A stretch of 64,000 nucleotides of DNA, taken from assembly GCA_945874225.1 (NCBI GenBank), contig CAMCFT010000008.1:62001-126000 (forward strand), written 5' to 3'. Position numbers and translations under genes: made by a program. The stretch comes from Flavobacterium psychrophilum. Its GTDB lineage: Bacteria > Bacteroidota > Bacteroidia > Flavobacteriales > Flavobacteriaceae. Shown here one piece after another: positions 31,570 through 41,243 of the stretch. The notes beneath the pieces were generated by a model. That model worked only from the letters and a program-made list of their open reading frames with translations. It did no database searches and was not told the DNA's origin. Position 1 is the first letter of the stretch, and each line of letters starts with the position of its first letter.

Positions 31570-32898
31570 CTACTTATTCTTCTCAAAATAAACATTCAAT
31601 AACGACAACGAATACACAAAGGCCGGCGCGGCGGTTCGCATGGCGGCATGATTGATCGTAAAAAACCAGAACGCCACAAAACACAGCAAGAACATGTTGA
31701 ATTTGTTCTCTATATATAAAACCAGAGGCGTGAAAAATAGGATTAGCAGTCCCACAATCCCCAGGGAACCATGTTCCGCCAGCATACGGGTAATTTCATC
31801 ATGGGACAACGTCTCGTTTCCTGTTTCTTCAAAGCGCAGCTCAGCCCCTTTGCCAACTCCTACACCAAATATGGGGTTATTCAGGAAAGAATTGATTTCG
31901 TTGAGTGCCACATCCTCCCTGCCGGTAAACTTGGATTCTTTTTCTCTTCCTCTGGCATCCTGATTGGCATAGCGTTTGTCGATAAGCCCTCCTGTCTGAA
32001 AAGAAGTATAGGCCCAGATCGCAACCATAGCTACTGCGATAAACACTATAATATAATTGAGTTTGACTCTGCCGCTATAGTTGGATTTGGTATAAAGGAA
32101 CAACAACAACAAGAGGATCATCAAAAAGCCCGTAACCATCCCACCCCTCGAAAAGGTTACTATTCCCCGATAACTCATATTCATAGCAACTAGGAAGTTG
32201 AGGACTAACATAAATTTAGTTCTGGACTCCAATATGATTCTGGAAAAAAAGATAAACATCCCCAACCCTAAAATTGTGGCAACCTGGTTGGGACCAAATC
32301 CCCCTGAAGCTTCAAAACTGGATTGGGTAGAGGTAATCACATCCCGAATATTAGGGGTATAAAAAGTCAGATAGACCATACAGGTCACAATGGGCAGTCC
32401 CATGCTGAGCAAAATGGCATTCATTTGTTTCAAAGGAATCTTTCGCCTATAGGTATAGATAGAAGCCACTCCCAAACAGACAGGACCTGATATATTAAAG
32501 GAAATAGCATTCCTCATATTGGTTTCAAAGTTGAGCACAAAGGTGGTAATTACCACGCTGGGTAGAAGCAGCAACAGAAAAATCCAGTAGGGGGTAGCAC
32601 TTTTGGAGAATCCGCTATAGAACATTCCTATAAAGATAAAAACCATGACCCCATATTTGGAAATTTCATACAAAGGATTGCCTCCTGTCATCCTCAGAAA
32701 AACTTCACTGCCTACCACATAAGCGGCAGCAATCAGGGCTTCGTTATTTTTGTTCTGTTTCTTGATGATGTAAATGACACCCACGATAAAAATGGCATAG
32801 CCATAGAGTTTGGCTACAAAAGGAAATAAATAGACCAAAAATCCCAGAACCGCATGGAAAAGGATCAAATTGAAATAGACGAGGTCTTCTTTTTTCAT
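31570..32898 (-). CDS. O-antigen ligase/polymerase family membrane protein
   Basis: 442 residues with about 11-12 hydrophobic helices. Near the C-terminal third lies a long extracytoplasmic loop containing REDVALNEINSFLNNPIFGVGVGKGAE and LSHDEITRMLAEHGSLGIVGL, the pattern of the Wzy_C/O-antigen ligase family, where an H-x-(D/E) near the loop end is common. It may polymerise or ligate the glycan made by the upstream glycosyltransferases. It is the last gene of the minus-strand cluster. Polymerase versus ligase cannot be told by eye. Confidence 0.85.
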   Translation of the reverse strand: MKKEDLVYFNLILFHAVLGFLVYLFPFVAKLYGYAIFIVGVIYIIKKQNKNNEALIAAAYVVGSEVFLRMTGGNPLYEISKYGVMVFIFIGMFYSGFSKSATPYWIFLLLLLPSVVITTFVLNFETNMRNAISFNISGPVCLGVASIYTYRRKIPLKQMNAILLSMGLPIVTCMVYLTFYTPNIRDVITSTQSSFEASGGFGPNQVATILGLGMFIFFSRIILESRTKFMLVLNFLVAMNMSYRGIVTFSRGGMVTGFLMILLLLLFLYTKSNYSGRVKLNYIIVFIAVAMVAIWAYTSFQTGGLIDKRYANQDARGREKESKFTGREDVALNEINSFLNNPIFGVGVGKGAELRFEETGNETLSHDEITRMLAEHGSLGIVGLLILFFTPLVLYIENKFNMFLLCFVAFWFFTINHAAMRTAAPAFVYSLSLLNVYFEKNK

Positions 32899-33217
32899 TT
32901 ATAACTATTATAGTATCTATTGTTATAGGGTTCTGTATTTATTTATTTTTAAACTTATTGTTAATTGGTTAAGCAAAGAACTTTCCTATGTGGGAGCAGC
33001 TTTTCCTATTCCCTAAAGACTTCACAGTTTTATCAGGAATCAACTTTTAAGTCCAAATAATACTATTTCAAAGACACCGAAAGAGTGTTTTTTTTTTAGA
33101 ATTATCATATTATCAACTCCCGTTATCCAACTAATAACAATGATTAGCAACCATCCGCTGATATCCAATTGTAGATCGTGTTATGTATTCTTTTATTTTT
33201 AATTCAAATATACAACT
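32899..33217. other. Intergenic region upstream of the O-antigen ligase-like gene
   Basis: About 320 bases with T runs and no gene. A minus-strand TATATTTG (33205-33212) could be a -7 box giving this gene a start of its own just behind the glycosyltransferase, but no TTG lies at the right spacing and the leader would be about 300 bases. No repeats recognised. Confidence 0.4.
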
Positions 33218-34210
33218 TCATTTTGGCTTATGAAACATCAAACTCCACCAACCCAAAGTTCTTCCCAAGGCTTCTGTAAAAGCTTGTTTTCTGTTCCTAG
33301 TAGTAAATGTATTGGAAAATCGGATTACTATCAAAAGTATCGTGATGAAATGCCATTTTAATTGATGTTTAAACAATGGTCTTGGGTTTTTGGTACGCCA
33401 CACATACCAGCCGTTTCGTACCACCATCTTGCCGTATTGGTATTGGTTGGGCCTTCCGGATGCAGCATGATAATGATTTAATTTTGCTGCTGTGTTCAAG
33501 TATAATTTCCCTATTTTAGCAACTCTTAGAGTAAAATCAGTATCCTCGTACAAGCCATAACCTTCGAAATACGTGGAGAATTGAAGGCTTCGAAATATGG
33601 TTTTTCTAAAAGAGGAAACGCCTCCCATCAATTGTTCCACGGTATAAATTTTTCCACTCGGAGGCAGAAACCCAACACTACGTCCATGGGAGTATAAAGG
33701 GGAATATCCTGGAGGACAATCGCTATCCAATCCTAATCTTTTTCGGAGAATAAAGCGACTGCTGTCCTTTCGTTTCCAGCCATCAAAAAAATATTCGTCA
33801 ATTCTGGGTTTGTAATGCTCCCCAACAAATTCACATTGGGATTCATTATTAATATATCCTCCAACACTCAAAGCCTCTGGATGAATTTCATAGGTTTGGA
33901 GTAATTGCTCAAAATAATCCTTTTCTAAAACCGTGTCATCATCCAGAAAACAAACTACTTCTATTTCATTTCCAACTTTCTCAATACCATAATTCCTTTG
34001 ACGGGTCAGACCGCGATGTTCGGGTGAAACAGCAAAATAATGCAAATTGGCGAATTGATTTTCTTGTAACAGGGCCCTCGTTTCATTGTTGTTGGACCCA
34101 TCAACAATCAGTATTTCATCAGGATACACCGTTTGGCCCTGAACAGATTGCAGTAAATGCAGCAAAGGCGTTGGGCGCATATAGGTACAGATAATGAGAC
34201 TAAATTTCAT
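33218..34210 (-). CDS. Family 2 glycosyltransferase
   Basis: 330 residues. The GT-A fold starts MKFSLIICTYMRPTPLLHLLQSVQGQT, with LIVDGSNN and the metal-binding CFLDDDTVLE (DxD). The acceptor half contains LMGGVSSFRKTIFRSLQF and GYGLYEDTDFTLRVAKIG (ED motif). A C-terminal segment HFITILLIVIRFSN could be a weak membrane-association helix. It transfers a sugar to a lipid-linked or growing glycan on the cytoplasmic side. It lies 5 bases behind the next glycosyltransferase in transcription order. Confidence 0.9.
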   Translation of the reverse strand: MKFSLIICTYMRPTPLLHLLQSVQGQTVYPDEILIVDGSNNNETRALLQENQFANLHYFAVSPEHRGLTRQRNYGIEKVGNEIEVVCFLDDDTVLEKDYFEQLLQTYEIHPEALSVGGYINNESQCEFVGEHYKPRIDEYFFDGWKRKDSSRFILRKRLGLDSDCPPGYSPLYSHGRSVGFLPPSGKIYTVEQLMGGVSSFRKTIFRSLQFSTYFEGYGLYEDTDFTLRVAKIGKLYLNTAAKLNHYHAASGRPNQYQYGKMVVRNGWYVWRTKNPRPLFKHQLKWHFITILLIVIRFSNTFTTRNRKQAFTEALGRTLGWWSLMFHKPK

Positions 34211-34215
34211 ATATA

Positions 34216-35748
34216 TTATTGATGTCTTATTCCTAGATCAATTAATTTTTTAGCATAGAAAACTGATTTTTTATATTGAATGTTTTTATAAGGAAAACAT
34301 AACAATCTATATATAAATCCAATTTTTGAGCCTTTAAATAAATAAAGAAAAAAGTGTTTGTACTTGTATTCTAATGTTTGTTGTGGCGTAAAATGTTTGA
34401 TAATGCCATACATAATCGTGGGACTTGGAACAGGTCTAATACCCTTCACAGGCATATCCAATTCCCAAGGCAGTATTTTTCTTTTCTTCCCCATGATCTT
34501 GGCCTGCGCTCCCCAAAAGCGGTAACCACCACTTGACGGTTTTAGATGCAAATTAGTTGAAAAAGGATTTTGCAAAACAATAACGCCAATTTTAGCTAAC
34601 GACATTCCAAAATCATTATCCTCTCCATAACCACCATCAAAATTGACATCATTACCAATAAGTTGGTTCACAAATTTTCGATTTACACAATTATTGGCAT
34701 TATTAAACAATTGAGTTGCTCCTGTTAAAAACCTATTATTTCCATAATTATCCAATTTTTTTTGCAAATCATGTAGATCTTGTTTCTGATGATCAGCTCG
34801 AATATCTAATCCATTGCAAGCTCCTGCATTATATGTTTGCAAAAAACGAATATGGTTTTCAATGTAATTTGAGGGAACTCTTATATCATCATCTCCAAAA
34901 ACTATATAATCGCCAGTACAAAATTCTATAGCTTCATTTCTGGCGCGACAACTTCCTTTAGTGGTTTGCCATTTGAGGATTAATTCGAATGGATATTTTT
35001 TGGCTTTATATAAACTTTCATTTCTTTGATTTTCAGGAGTAGCATCAACGATTACAACTTGAGTTACTAAGTATGATTGATTAGTCAAATCATCAAGTAA
35101 CTGCAAAGTAAAATCTTGTCTCATCATAGTTGGTATGATATAACTTACAGTGGGATTTCCTTCAATTTGTTTTAATTGCCTATGTTGCATTGTTGGTTTT
35201 AAAACAGTTTGTTTGAATTTATTCTTTGCATAAAAAAAAGAATTCCATTCACTATATTTCCACAAACCCTCTCTAAAAATCATATATAAGGAATGGTCTA
35301 TTTTAAAATTTTTTCTAAAAAAAATGTACCTGTCTTTAGCTGTTATGTTTATCTTTTCTTTTGTGTTAACACTAAATAGCCCCTTACTGTAAAGAGGGAT
35401 AGCTCCTGAAACTCGCAAAGCATTATATCCAAAATCAAATGCTTGCATTTGAGAATTTGTATATTCAACATCAAAACCACCTAAGGACTTCCATACCTCT
35501 TTACGTACTACAAAATGATTTGGATTAATTCTCCAACTAATACATTCGTCTAAATCATCAAAGTCATTTAGATACCAAAAAAATACTGCTGTTTGATATA
35601 CCAATTCGGGAAAAGCATTTTTATAACCTTGCTCAAAAGAGGAATGCCAAATATCCCCTGAACCTTCTGATAAATCTTCTAATTTATCGAAATTGGGATT
35701 GCCTTTATACAAAAGAATCTCACCACTTTTTAGAACAAACTCTTTCAT
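34216..35748 (-). CDS. Family 2 glycosyltransferase with extra N-terminal half-domain
   Basis: 510 residues. Residues about 205-420 form a full GT2 domain: TVSYIIPTMMRQDFTLQLLDDL, VVIVDATPENQ, the DxD motif VFGDDDIRVP and GGYGEDNDFGMSLAKIG. Residues 1-200 look like only the acceptor half of another GT2 (WRINPNHFVVRKEVWKSLGGFD...QAFDFGYNALRVSG) without a nucleotide-sugar-binding half. So this is either a tandem glycosyltransferase with a worn first domain or a family with a separate N-terminal domain. Part of the minus-strand glycan operon. Confidence 0.82.
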   Translation of the reverse strand: MKEFVLKSGEILLYKGNPNFDKLEDLSEGSGDIWHSSFEQGYKNAFPELVYQTAVFFWYLNDFDDLDECISWRINPNHFVVRKEVWKSLGGFDVEYTNSQMQAFDFGYNALRVSGAIPLYSKGLFSVNTKEKINITAKDRYIFFRKNFKIDHSLYMIFREGLWKYSEWNSFFYAKNKFKQTVLKPTMQHRQLKQIEGNPTVSYIIPTMMRQDFTLQLLDDLTNQSYLVTQVVIVDATPENQRNESLYKAKKYPFELILKWQTTKGSCRARNEAIEFCTGDYIVFGDDDIRVPSNYIENHIRFLQTYNAGACNGLDIRADHQKQDLHDLQKKLDNYGNNRFLTGATQLFNNANNCVNRKFVNQLIGNDVNFDGGYGEDNDFGMSLAKIGVIVLQNPFSTNLHLKPSSGGYRFWGAQAKIMGKKRKILPWELDMPVKGIRPVPSPTIMYGIIKHFTPQQTLEYKYKHFFLYLFKGSKIGFIYRLLCFPYKNIQYKKSVFYAKKLIDLGIRHQ

Positions 35749-35792
35749 TTTTTTACTAATTTTGCATTAAAAGGTACACTATTTGCAAACTA

Positions 35793-36596
35793 TTATATTA
35801 CTTCTCCCGCAAAGGTTATAATTTCATTTTTCCGAAATCGTACCGTTTTATAGGGATAGTTTCTTTTTTTGAAGAATTCCTCTACTTTAATATAGGTGGG
35901 TGCTCCATCAACAATGTGATAGGAGGCAATGGCAAAATTAGGCTTTAGGTTTTGGATGGTTTGCACACATCCATCCAAAGCTTCTATTTCGGCGCCTTCA
36001 ATGTCCATTTTTATAAAATCCAGTTTCCTGATATTGTTTTTCACTACCCAGTCATCGATTCTAACGGCTTCTTTTTGAACGCATTGAGCAGGATCCGGAA
36101 TCCATACAGCCGAAGAACCTACGGTTCCTGCTTCGTAAAAATCGACTAATTTATTTTCATTCCACAACAACAATTCTTCTATTTTGATATTGTCTTCAAG
36201 GTCTATATTCCATCCTATATTCTTTTTAATTCTCTCAATATTGAAAGCATCCGGTTCAAAAGCATAGACTAATCCATCTTTCCCAACTAATTTCGAAAAG
36301 AAAATGGACAAATGTCCACAATTGGCGCCGGCATCCAAAACAATATTATTTGCTACTACTTGGTAAAAATGCTGATAATAATTAAAATCAGGAACGATAA
36401 AATATAAAGCTTCATTGGTAACCATAGACACTTCTTCAAAAGTGGTTTTGAAAGCTACTTTACCTTCTTTACCCTTTACTAGTTCATATTTAGTATGCTT
36501 AGGCCTATTGATGCTGTAATAGACTAATTTGATTTGCTCCTTCAGGTTGCCTTTTGGAAAAATAGCACTTATTATTTTTTTGATTTGTTTTTTCAT
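35793..36596 (-). CDS. FkbM-family methyltransferase
   Basis: 267 residues. SAM-binding motif VLDAGANCGHLSIFFSKLVG (about residue 90), acidic loop YAFEPDAFNIERIKKNI, and the FkbM signature RIDDWVVKNNIRKLDFIKMDIEGAEIEALDG. Such enzymes O-methylate sugars or polyketides. In this cluster the substrate is probably a sugar hydroxyl of the surface glycan. The start overlaps the stop of the upstream GT4 by four bases (ATGA), showing translational coupling. Confidence 0.9.
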   Translation of the reverse strand: MKKQIKKIISAIFPKGNLKEQIKLVYYSINRPKHTKYELVKGKEGKVAFKTTFEEVSMVTNEALYFIVPDFNYYQHFYQVVANNIVLDAGANCGHLSIFFSKLVGKDGLVYAFEPDAFNIERIKKNIGWNIDLEDNIKIEELLLWNENKLVDFYEAGTVGSSAVWIPDPAQCVQKEAVRIDDWVVKNNIRKLDFIKMDIEGAEIEALDGCVQTIQNLKPNFAIASYHIVDGAPTYIKVEEFFKKRNYPYKTVRFRKNEIITFAGEVI

Positions 36597-37741
36597 CTTG
36601 GTTTAATTAATCCTTCATAAAACAATAGGCTTTGCTTTGCCACTATTTCGACACTAAATTTATTGACAATCTTTTTCCGGGCGGCTATTCCAAACTGTTG
36701 TTGCAATTTCGGTTGCTCCAATAACTCTAATATCCTATTGGCAAATTGCCGGTGCTCTTTTGGGTGGACTAAAAAACCGTCTACTCCATCGGCAATAATT
36801 TCCGATGCCCAACCAATATTAGAGGCCACCACCGCTTTTTGCATGGCCATAGCTTCCATCCAAGAAACGGGTAAGGCTTCGGCAAAGGAAGGAAAAACAC
36901 AGACCGTCGCCAAATCTATTTGCTGTTGCATTTCGGCATAGGGAACGCTCCCTAAATAGGTCAGGTTTTGCAAAGCCTCGGGCGTAAATAAGCCTTGCAT
37001 CATTTGCCAGGTAGAGGAATTCCCCGAAACAATATCCGGCACATCCTTCCCTACCAAAACAAGTTGAGCTTGGGGATTATCACGAATCACCTCATTGAAA
37101 ATGAAGGGCAATTCCAACAATCCCTTTTTACGGATCAAACTTCCAAAATAAAGGATTGTATGCATATTATGGCTATTGTCATAGCCATTAAATAAATCCA
37201 CATGAATCGAATTGGGAATGATGGTGAATTCTTTTTTTAACCCAAAAACTTGGTTGGTCAGATCAGCCGTAAATTGACTTACGGAGAGCAAGTCATCGGC
37301 TTTTTCAAGTGCTCTTCGTTCGTGAAATTGATTTATCCATTTGACAGGACGATGATCCAAATGACAAAAATAAGTGTCGGAACCGTGAAGCTTAATTACT
37401 ATTGGGCATTTATTAGGTTGAATAAAGGAAGTGATTCCGGTCCAATCGGGTGCTTCCACCAAATCAATTTCCTTATCGACATATAATTGATTGATGATAT
37501 GCTCCAATTTTTTTCGGGTCAGCCACCAGGACAAGCCCTTGAATTTTACATTTCTTATCTGTTGTATGGTTATGCCATTATCCTCAAAAATAGCGTCTTC
37601 TTTTTGACCATAAACTAAAACTCTGACCTTGCAATTTTGTGACAAAAGCCCATTAGCCAAGTTTTTTATGCTCGTACCAATTCCACCGGAACTTCCCGTT
37701 TTTGAGTGTGGATATTCTGAAGTAAGAAAGGCAATTTTCAT
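36593..37741 (-). CDS. Family 4 glycosyltransferase
   Basis: 382 residues of GT-B fold. The N-terminal donor/acceptor domain begins MKIAFLTSEYPHSKTGSSGGIGTSIKNLANGL; the C-terminal Rossmann domain has TILYFGSLIRKKGLLELPFIFNEV and the nucleotide-sugar motif VFPSFAEALPVSWMEAMAMQKAVVASNIGWASEII (E-x7-E pattern). No membrane segments. It abuts the SAM methyltransferase gene (37742) and overlaps FkbM by four bases. Confidence 0.92.
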   Translation of the reverse strand: MKIAFLTSEYPHSKTGSSGGIGTSIKNLANGLLSQNCKVRVLVYGQKEDAIFEDNGITIQQIRNVKFKGLSWWLTRKKLEHIINQLYVDKEIDLVEAPDWTGITSFIQPNKCPIVIKLHGSDTYFCHLDHRPVKWINQFHERRALEKADDLLSVSQFTADLTNQVFGLKKEFTIIPNSIHVDLFNGYDNSHNMHTILYFGSLIRKKGLLELPFIFNEVIRDNPQAQLVLVGKDVPDIVSGNSSTWQMMQGLFTPEALQNLTYLGSVPYAEMQQQIDLATVCVFPSFAEALPVSWMEAMAMQKAVVASNIGWASEIIADGVDGFLVHPKEHRQFANRILELLEQPKLQQQFGIAARKKIVNKFSVEIVAKQSLLFYEGLIKPR

Positions 37742-38728
37742 CTAATTATTTTTTATCCAAATGCAAGAAATATTTCTACCACTTAATTCGTTATCAGATA
37801 TATATTTATCTTCCTTTGTTCTATATTTAGTATTCAAATCACTTTTTAAGGCTCCGTAAAAACCATAAGATCTTTGATTAATCAATTTGAAATTACTTAA
37901 TTGTTTATTTAAATATTGAAGCGAAATCCCTTTGTTAATAGAATTGCTTTTGGTTTCAACATGAATATCAGTTACACTCCAAATTTCATCAGCTGACATT
38001 CTTTTTTTTATTGCTTTTTCAGCAATCAATTGATCATTAACTAAATCAATATAAGTTTTCCTTCCTAATTGTCGGTTAATATACTGTTTCCATTTTTTAG
38101 GAATCATATCCGCGATTTTTTTATTTTTGGGCATCGAATCCATTTCATTTTTATAAGCCCTCATTCTTTCTAAATAATTTGCATCATTAAGATAATCGCC
38201 ATTTGGATCTTGCAGGTGAATTAAAATTCCTCCGGGATTAAGTACATTGTTAACTTGCGATAAAAATAAGTTCAAATCCGGGATATGATGAAGCACGGAA
38301 CATATAATAATACAGTCATATTTTTCTTTTAAATCTGAAACATACGAATTTACAATTGTATATTTTTTATTCCAGTTTTTAGCTTTTTCTTCCGCATATT
38401 TTAACATATTTGAAGAGGTATCCAGAAGTGTTATGCTATCAATATGAGAACCTAATTTAGAGTTTATTAAAATTTGAGTACTCAATCCTGTGCCACAACC
38501 AATATCCAATAAATTAATTTTATTTGCTGGAATAGATTCATTTTTATACAAATCATCCACCAATAAATTAATTTGTTCCTGGAGGCTTTCCCACATATCA
38601 ACATGCATTTTATCATAAAGATTGGCTTCATTATCGTGAAAAACAATATTAATTCTCTCTTGAAATTTTTCTGGAGTCAAAAGACTTCCTTTCTTTTTTA
38701 ATAACGGGATTAAGGATTCATAGCTCAT
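37742..38728 (-). CDS. Class I SAM-dependent methyltransferase
   Basis: 328 residues. Motif I LLDIGCGTGLSTQIL (about residue 72), motif II acidic LLDTSSNMLKYAEEKA, and motif IV YDCIIICSVLHHIPDL are clear, as is the post-motif GGILIHLQDPNG. The C-terminal 130 residues are not recognised. Likely modifies a sugar of the glycan. Clearly AT-richer than its GT4 neighbour at 36593, which hints at separate acquisition. It overlaps the upstream GT by four bases. Confidence 0.85.
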   Translation of the reverse strand: MSYESLIPLLKKKGSLLTPEKFQERINIVFHDNEANLYDKMHVDMWESLQEQINLLVDDLYKNESIPANKINLLDIGCGTGLSTQILINSKLGSHIDSITLLDTSSNMLKYAEEKAKNWNKKYTIVNSYVSDLKEKYDCIIICSVLHHIPDLNLFLSQVNNVLNPGGILIHLQDPNGDYLNDANYLERMRAYKNEMDSMPKNKKIADMIPKKWKQYINRQLGRKTYIDLVNDQLIAEKAIKKRMSADEIWSVTDIHVETKSNSINKGISLQYLNKQLSNFKLINQRSYGFYGALKSDLNTKYRTKEDKYISDNELSGRNISCIWIKNN

Positions 38729-39801
38729 ACTTTTAATAATTGTATATGTTCATTGACCATTTTTTCTAAATTGAAATGCTTTTCAATTTGTAAGCTGACG
38801 TTCTTGTCTATTTTAAAATTTCCCAACACAATATTTTTCAGGATTACAGCCAAAGCTACATAATCTTTAGGCTCAAAGATGAACCCATTTTTGCCGTTTT
38901 TAATAATCTCCAGATTTCCGCCAACAGGTGTTGTAATTACAGGAACATTGGTTGCCAAACTTTCCAAAATGGACAGACTGAAACACTCCATATAAGTCGG
39001 TTGTAATAAATATCTGTATTGAGACAATAATTGATTCAAATTTGAAGAACTGCCTTTAAAATGTACCGTTTCATTTAGTTTGTAATCATTAGCCATTTTT
39101 AGCAATTCTTTTTCATAAGGCCCTTCTCCATAAATATCAATTTGGATTTGATTTTTAATATTTTCTTCCAAAACAGATAATGTTTTTAGTATATCCTGAA
39201 TCCCTTTAGATTCTCTTAAATGTGAAGTGACTATGAATTTATTTTTGTTTTCTTGAGTTCGTTTTACAAAAACAGAAGTGTCTATACCATTATATATAAT
39301 ACTCGTTTTCTTGTCGAGAAAAAAACCATAATCCTTCAGGATGTGTTTTCGGGTATATTCAGAAACTCCCACAATCTGATCAATATATTTGGAGTTCAAA
39401 ACGCCCTTGATTTTATTTTTGATGATTTTAGAAATCGGAAAACCTTCCAGCGGTCTTGGATTATGATCCACGGCTATCGTAAACCGAATACCTGTTGCTT
39501 TTGCTTTTTTAAAAAAAGAGGTACACAACGCCATAAAATGGGTGATTAAAACATCATATTGTAAGTTCTCCTGATTGACTTTTAACAAGAAAAAGGATTC
39601 CAAATCTTGATGATCTGAACTGAAAATAGTTAATCCGGAAAAGAAATCGAAAGCAGGATAATCCACAAAATACCAGTCTACTTTATATCCCAATTGTTTC
39701 GCTTTCGTATCATATGCCAACCAAAATCGATCCATCCCACCGATGCGGTCTGGATTCAGAGCATAGTTGCAGACAATAGCTATTTTTATTTCTTTAGTCA
39801 T
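38725..39801 (-). CDS. Family 4 glycosyltransferase
   Basis: 358 residues. GT-B fold: KIAIVCNYALNPDRIGGMDRFWLAYD at the start, IVTSHLRESKGIQDILKTLSVL and the donor site LLQPTYMECFSLSILESLATNVPVITTPVGGNLEII in the C-terminal half. The GG-x-(D/E)R motif near the N-terminus and the NHNPRPLEGF segment are typical of GT4. Overlaps both neighbours, so it belongs to a tightly coupled operon. Confidence 0.92.
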   Translation of the reverse strand: MTKEIKIAIVCNYALNPDRIGGMDRFWLAYDTKAKQLGYKVDWYFVDYPAFDFFSGLTIFSSDHQDLESFFLLKVNQENLQYDVLITHFMALCTSFFKKAKATGIRFTIAVDHNPRPLEGFPISKIIKNKIKGVLNSKYIDQIVGVSEYTRKHILKDYGFFLDKKTSIIYNGIDTSVFVKRTQENKNKFIVTSHLRESKGIQDILKTLSVLEENIKNQIQIDIYGEGPYEKELLKMANDYKLNETVHFKGSSSNLNQLLSQYRYLLQPTYMECFSLSILESLATNVPVITTPVGGNLEIIKNGKNGFIFEPKDYVALAVILKNIVLGNFKIDKNVSLQIEKHFNLEKMVNEHIQLLKV

Positions 39802-41191
39802 TCAAATTGAATAAGGTTGAGGCGATTCTCTTACTGGTACCTTCTAAAGGTTCACTAATTTGCAAATCAATCATCGCTTTTCTTTGGGTTGTTCTTTTCT
39901 TTGGATTGATTAGCGCTTCATTGATTTGGTCAATCAATTCTTTTTCGCTTTTCGCAATGGTTACCGACTGGCTATCGACCACTTTTTTAAAATGTCCATA
40001 CTTTAAAAAACGCTGATCATTATATAAACCATTTTCCGGATTACCAAAAACGGTATTAATTACTGGCTTATCGAACAACATAAAGTCCAAACTCATCGTT
40101 GAACACATATTAATATTCAAATCGACATTTTCCAACAGTGACCGTAAATCTGCAATGTCAAATTCGCTTGGAATACGTTGCGACCAACTTTCGGCATGAT
40201 TTTCCCTAGTTAAAATCCATTTTGGCACATTCCATTTAATCTCAGGAAATTCATCCCTGACAGATTTAAACCTACTGTCATCTTCGGCAGGAGAGGTTCT
40301 CACAATAAGTTGCGCTTTAGGCTTTATAGCATTTTTTCTAATAGCATTGGCAATGGTACTGATGATAATAGAATCGTTTTGCCCTATTGAAACATCAGCA
40401 CAACTATAACATACAGTTTTCAAATTTGCATCCAAATTGAATTTTGTGTAAAATAACTCAGCTGTTGTTTCATATTTTGACATTACATAAGGTTCAAATT
40501 GGGGAGTTCCCACTACTTTTACATCTTGCTTTCTTACATTGGGGTAAAAATACAACAATTCAGCTTTCATTAAATGGCTCCAGACTAGGAAATAATCAAA
40601 TACCCCAAGCATTCGTCCTTTCGAAGCCAGATTGTCCCAACTGAAAATAAAAGTACTCACCGGTATTTTTAATTGCTGTGCCGCATATAAAAAAGGAGCT
40701 ATATAAGGGGGTCTTTGATGGGTAAAAAAAACATGGGAAGGTTTGTCCTCATTCAATAGTTGCGTATAGGATTTGTTGATTTTATTATTGGAAAAGCTAA
40801 GAAACTGTAATTTTTCAGCCAACAAAATACTGCCATTTGAATGTATAAAACGAGTGCAGCAATAAATCAACTTTACTAATAGTGCCCGAACCGAATTGTT
40901 TTTAGGATAGCCTGTTTCCAAATTATCTTTCATACCATAAAAAGACTTGTATTTATGCAAATGAGCTACTTCTTTCCATTTCCTGAAAAACCAAACTGGT
41001 TTGGATTCTAAATAAACATCCAATTCTTTTACAATTATTTTGGAATGCGAAATAGCATTGTAAGCATATATCGGCAAACCCGAATATATAACTACGGAAT
41101 CAAATTGTTTTGTAGCTTCTGCAATGAAATCACTCATGATGAAGTTGCGAAAACCAACTCCATCTGTTATTACTATTCCTAGTTTTTTCAT
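39794..41191 (-). CDS. Putative GT-B-fold surface-carbohydrate protein
   Basis: 465 residues. It begins KKLGIVITDGVGFRNFIMSDFIAEA and has a central FTHQRPPYIAPFLYAAQQLKIPVSTFIFSWDNLASKGRM segment, then a second Rossmann-like half (NLKTVCYSCADVS, QLIVRTSPAEDDSR, VDLNINMCSTMSLDFMLFDKPVINTVFGN). This layout resembles UDP-glycosyltransferase/CDP-glycerol transferase-like proteins called 'surface carbohydrate biosynthesis protein'. Activity not confirmed. Overlaps the downstream GT4 by eight bases. Confidence 0.68.
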   Translation of the reverse strand: MKKLGIVITDGVGFRNFIMSDFIAEATKQFDSVVIYSGLPIYAYNAISHSKIIVKELDVYLESKPVWFFRKWKEVAHLHKYKSFYGMKDNLETGYPKNNSVRALLVKLIYCCTRFIHSNGSILLAEKLQFLSFSNNKINKSYTQLLNEDKPSHVFFTHQRPPYIAPFLYAAQQLKIPVSTFIFSWDNLASKGRMLGVFDYFLVWSHLMKAELLYFYPNVRKQDVKVVGTPQFEPYVMSKYETTAELFYTKFNLDANLKTVCYSCADVSIGQNDSIIISTIANAIRKNAIKPKAQLIVRTSPAEDDSRFKSVRDEFPEIKWNVPKWILTRENHAESWSQRIPSEFDIADLRSLLENVDLNINMCSTMSLDFMLFDKPVINTVFGNPENGLYNDQRFLKYGHFKKVVDSQSVTIAKSEKELIDQINEALINPKKRTTQRKAMIDLQISEPLEGTSKRIASTLFNLND

Positions 41192-41243
41192 TTGTAATTT
41201 AAATATCTCTAATTTTTTTGATAATTATTTATCAAAATATCTC

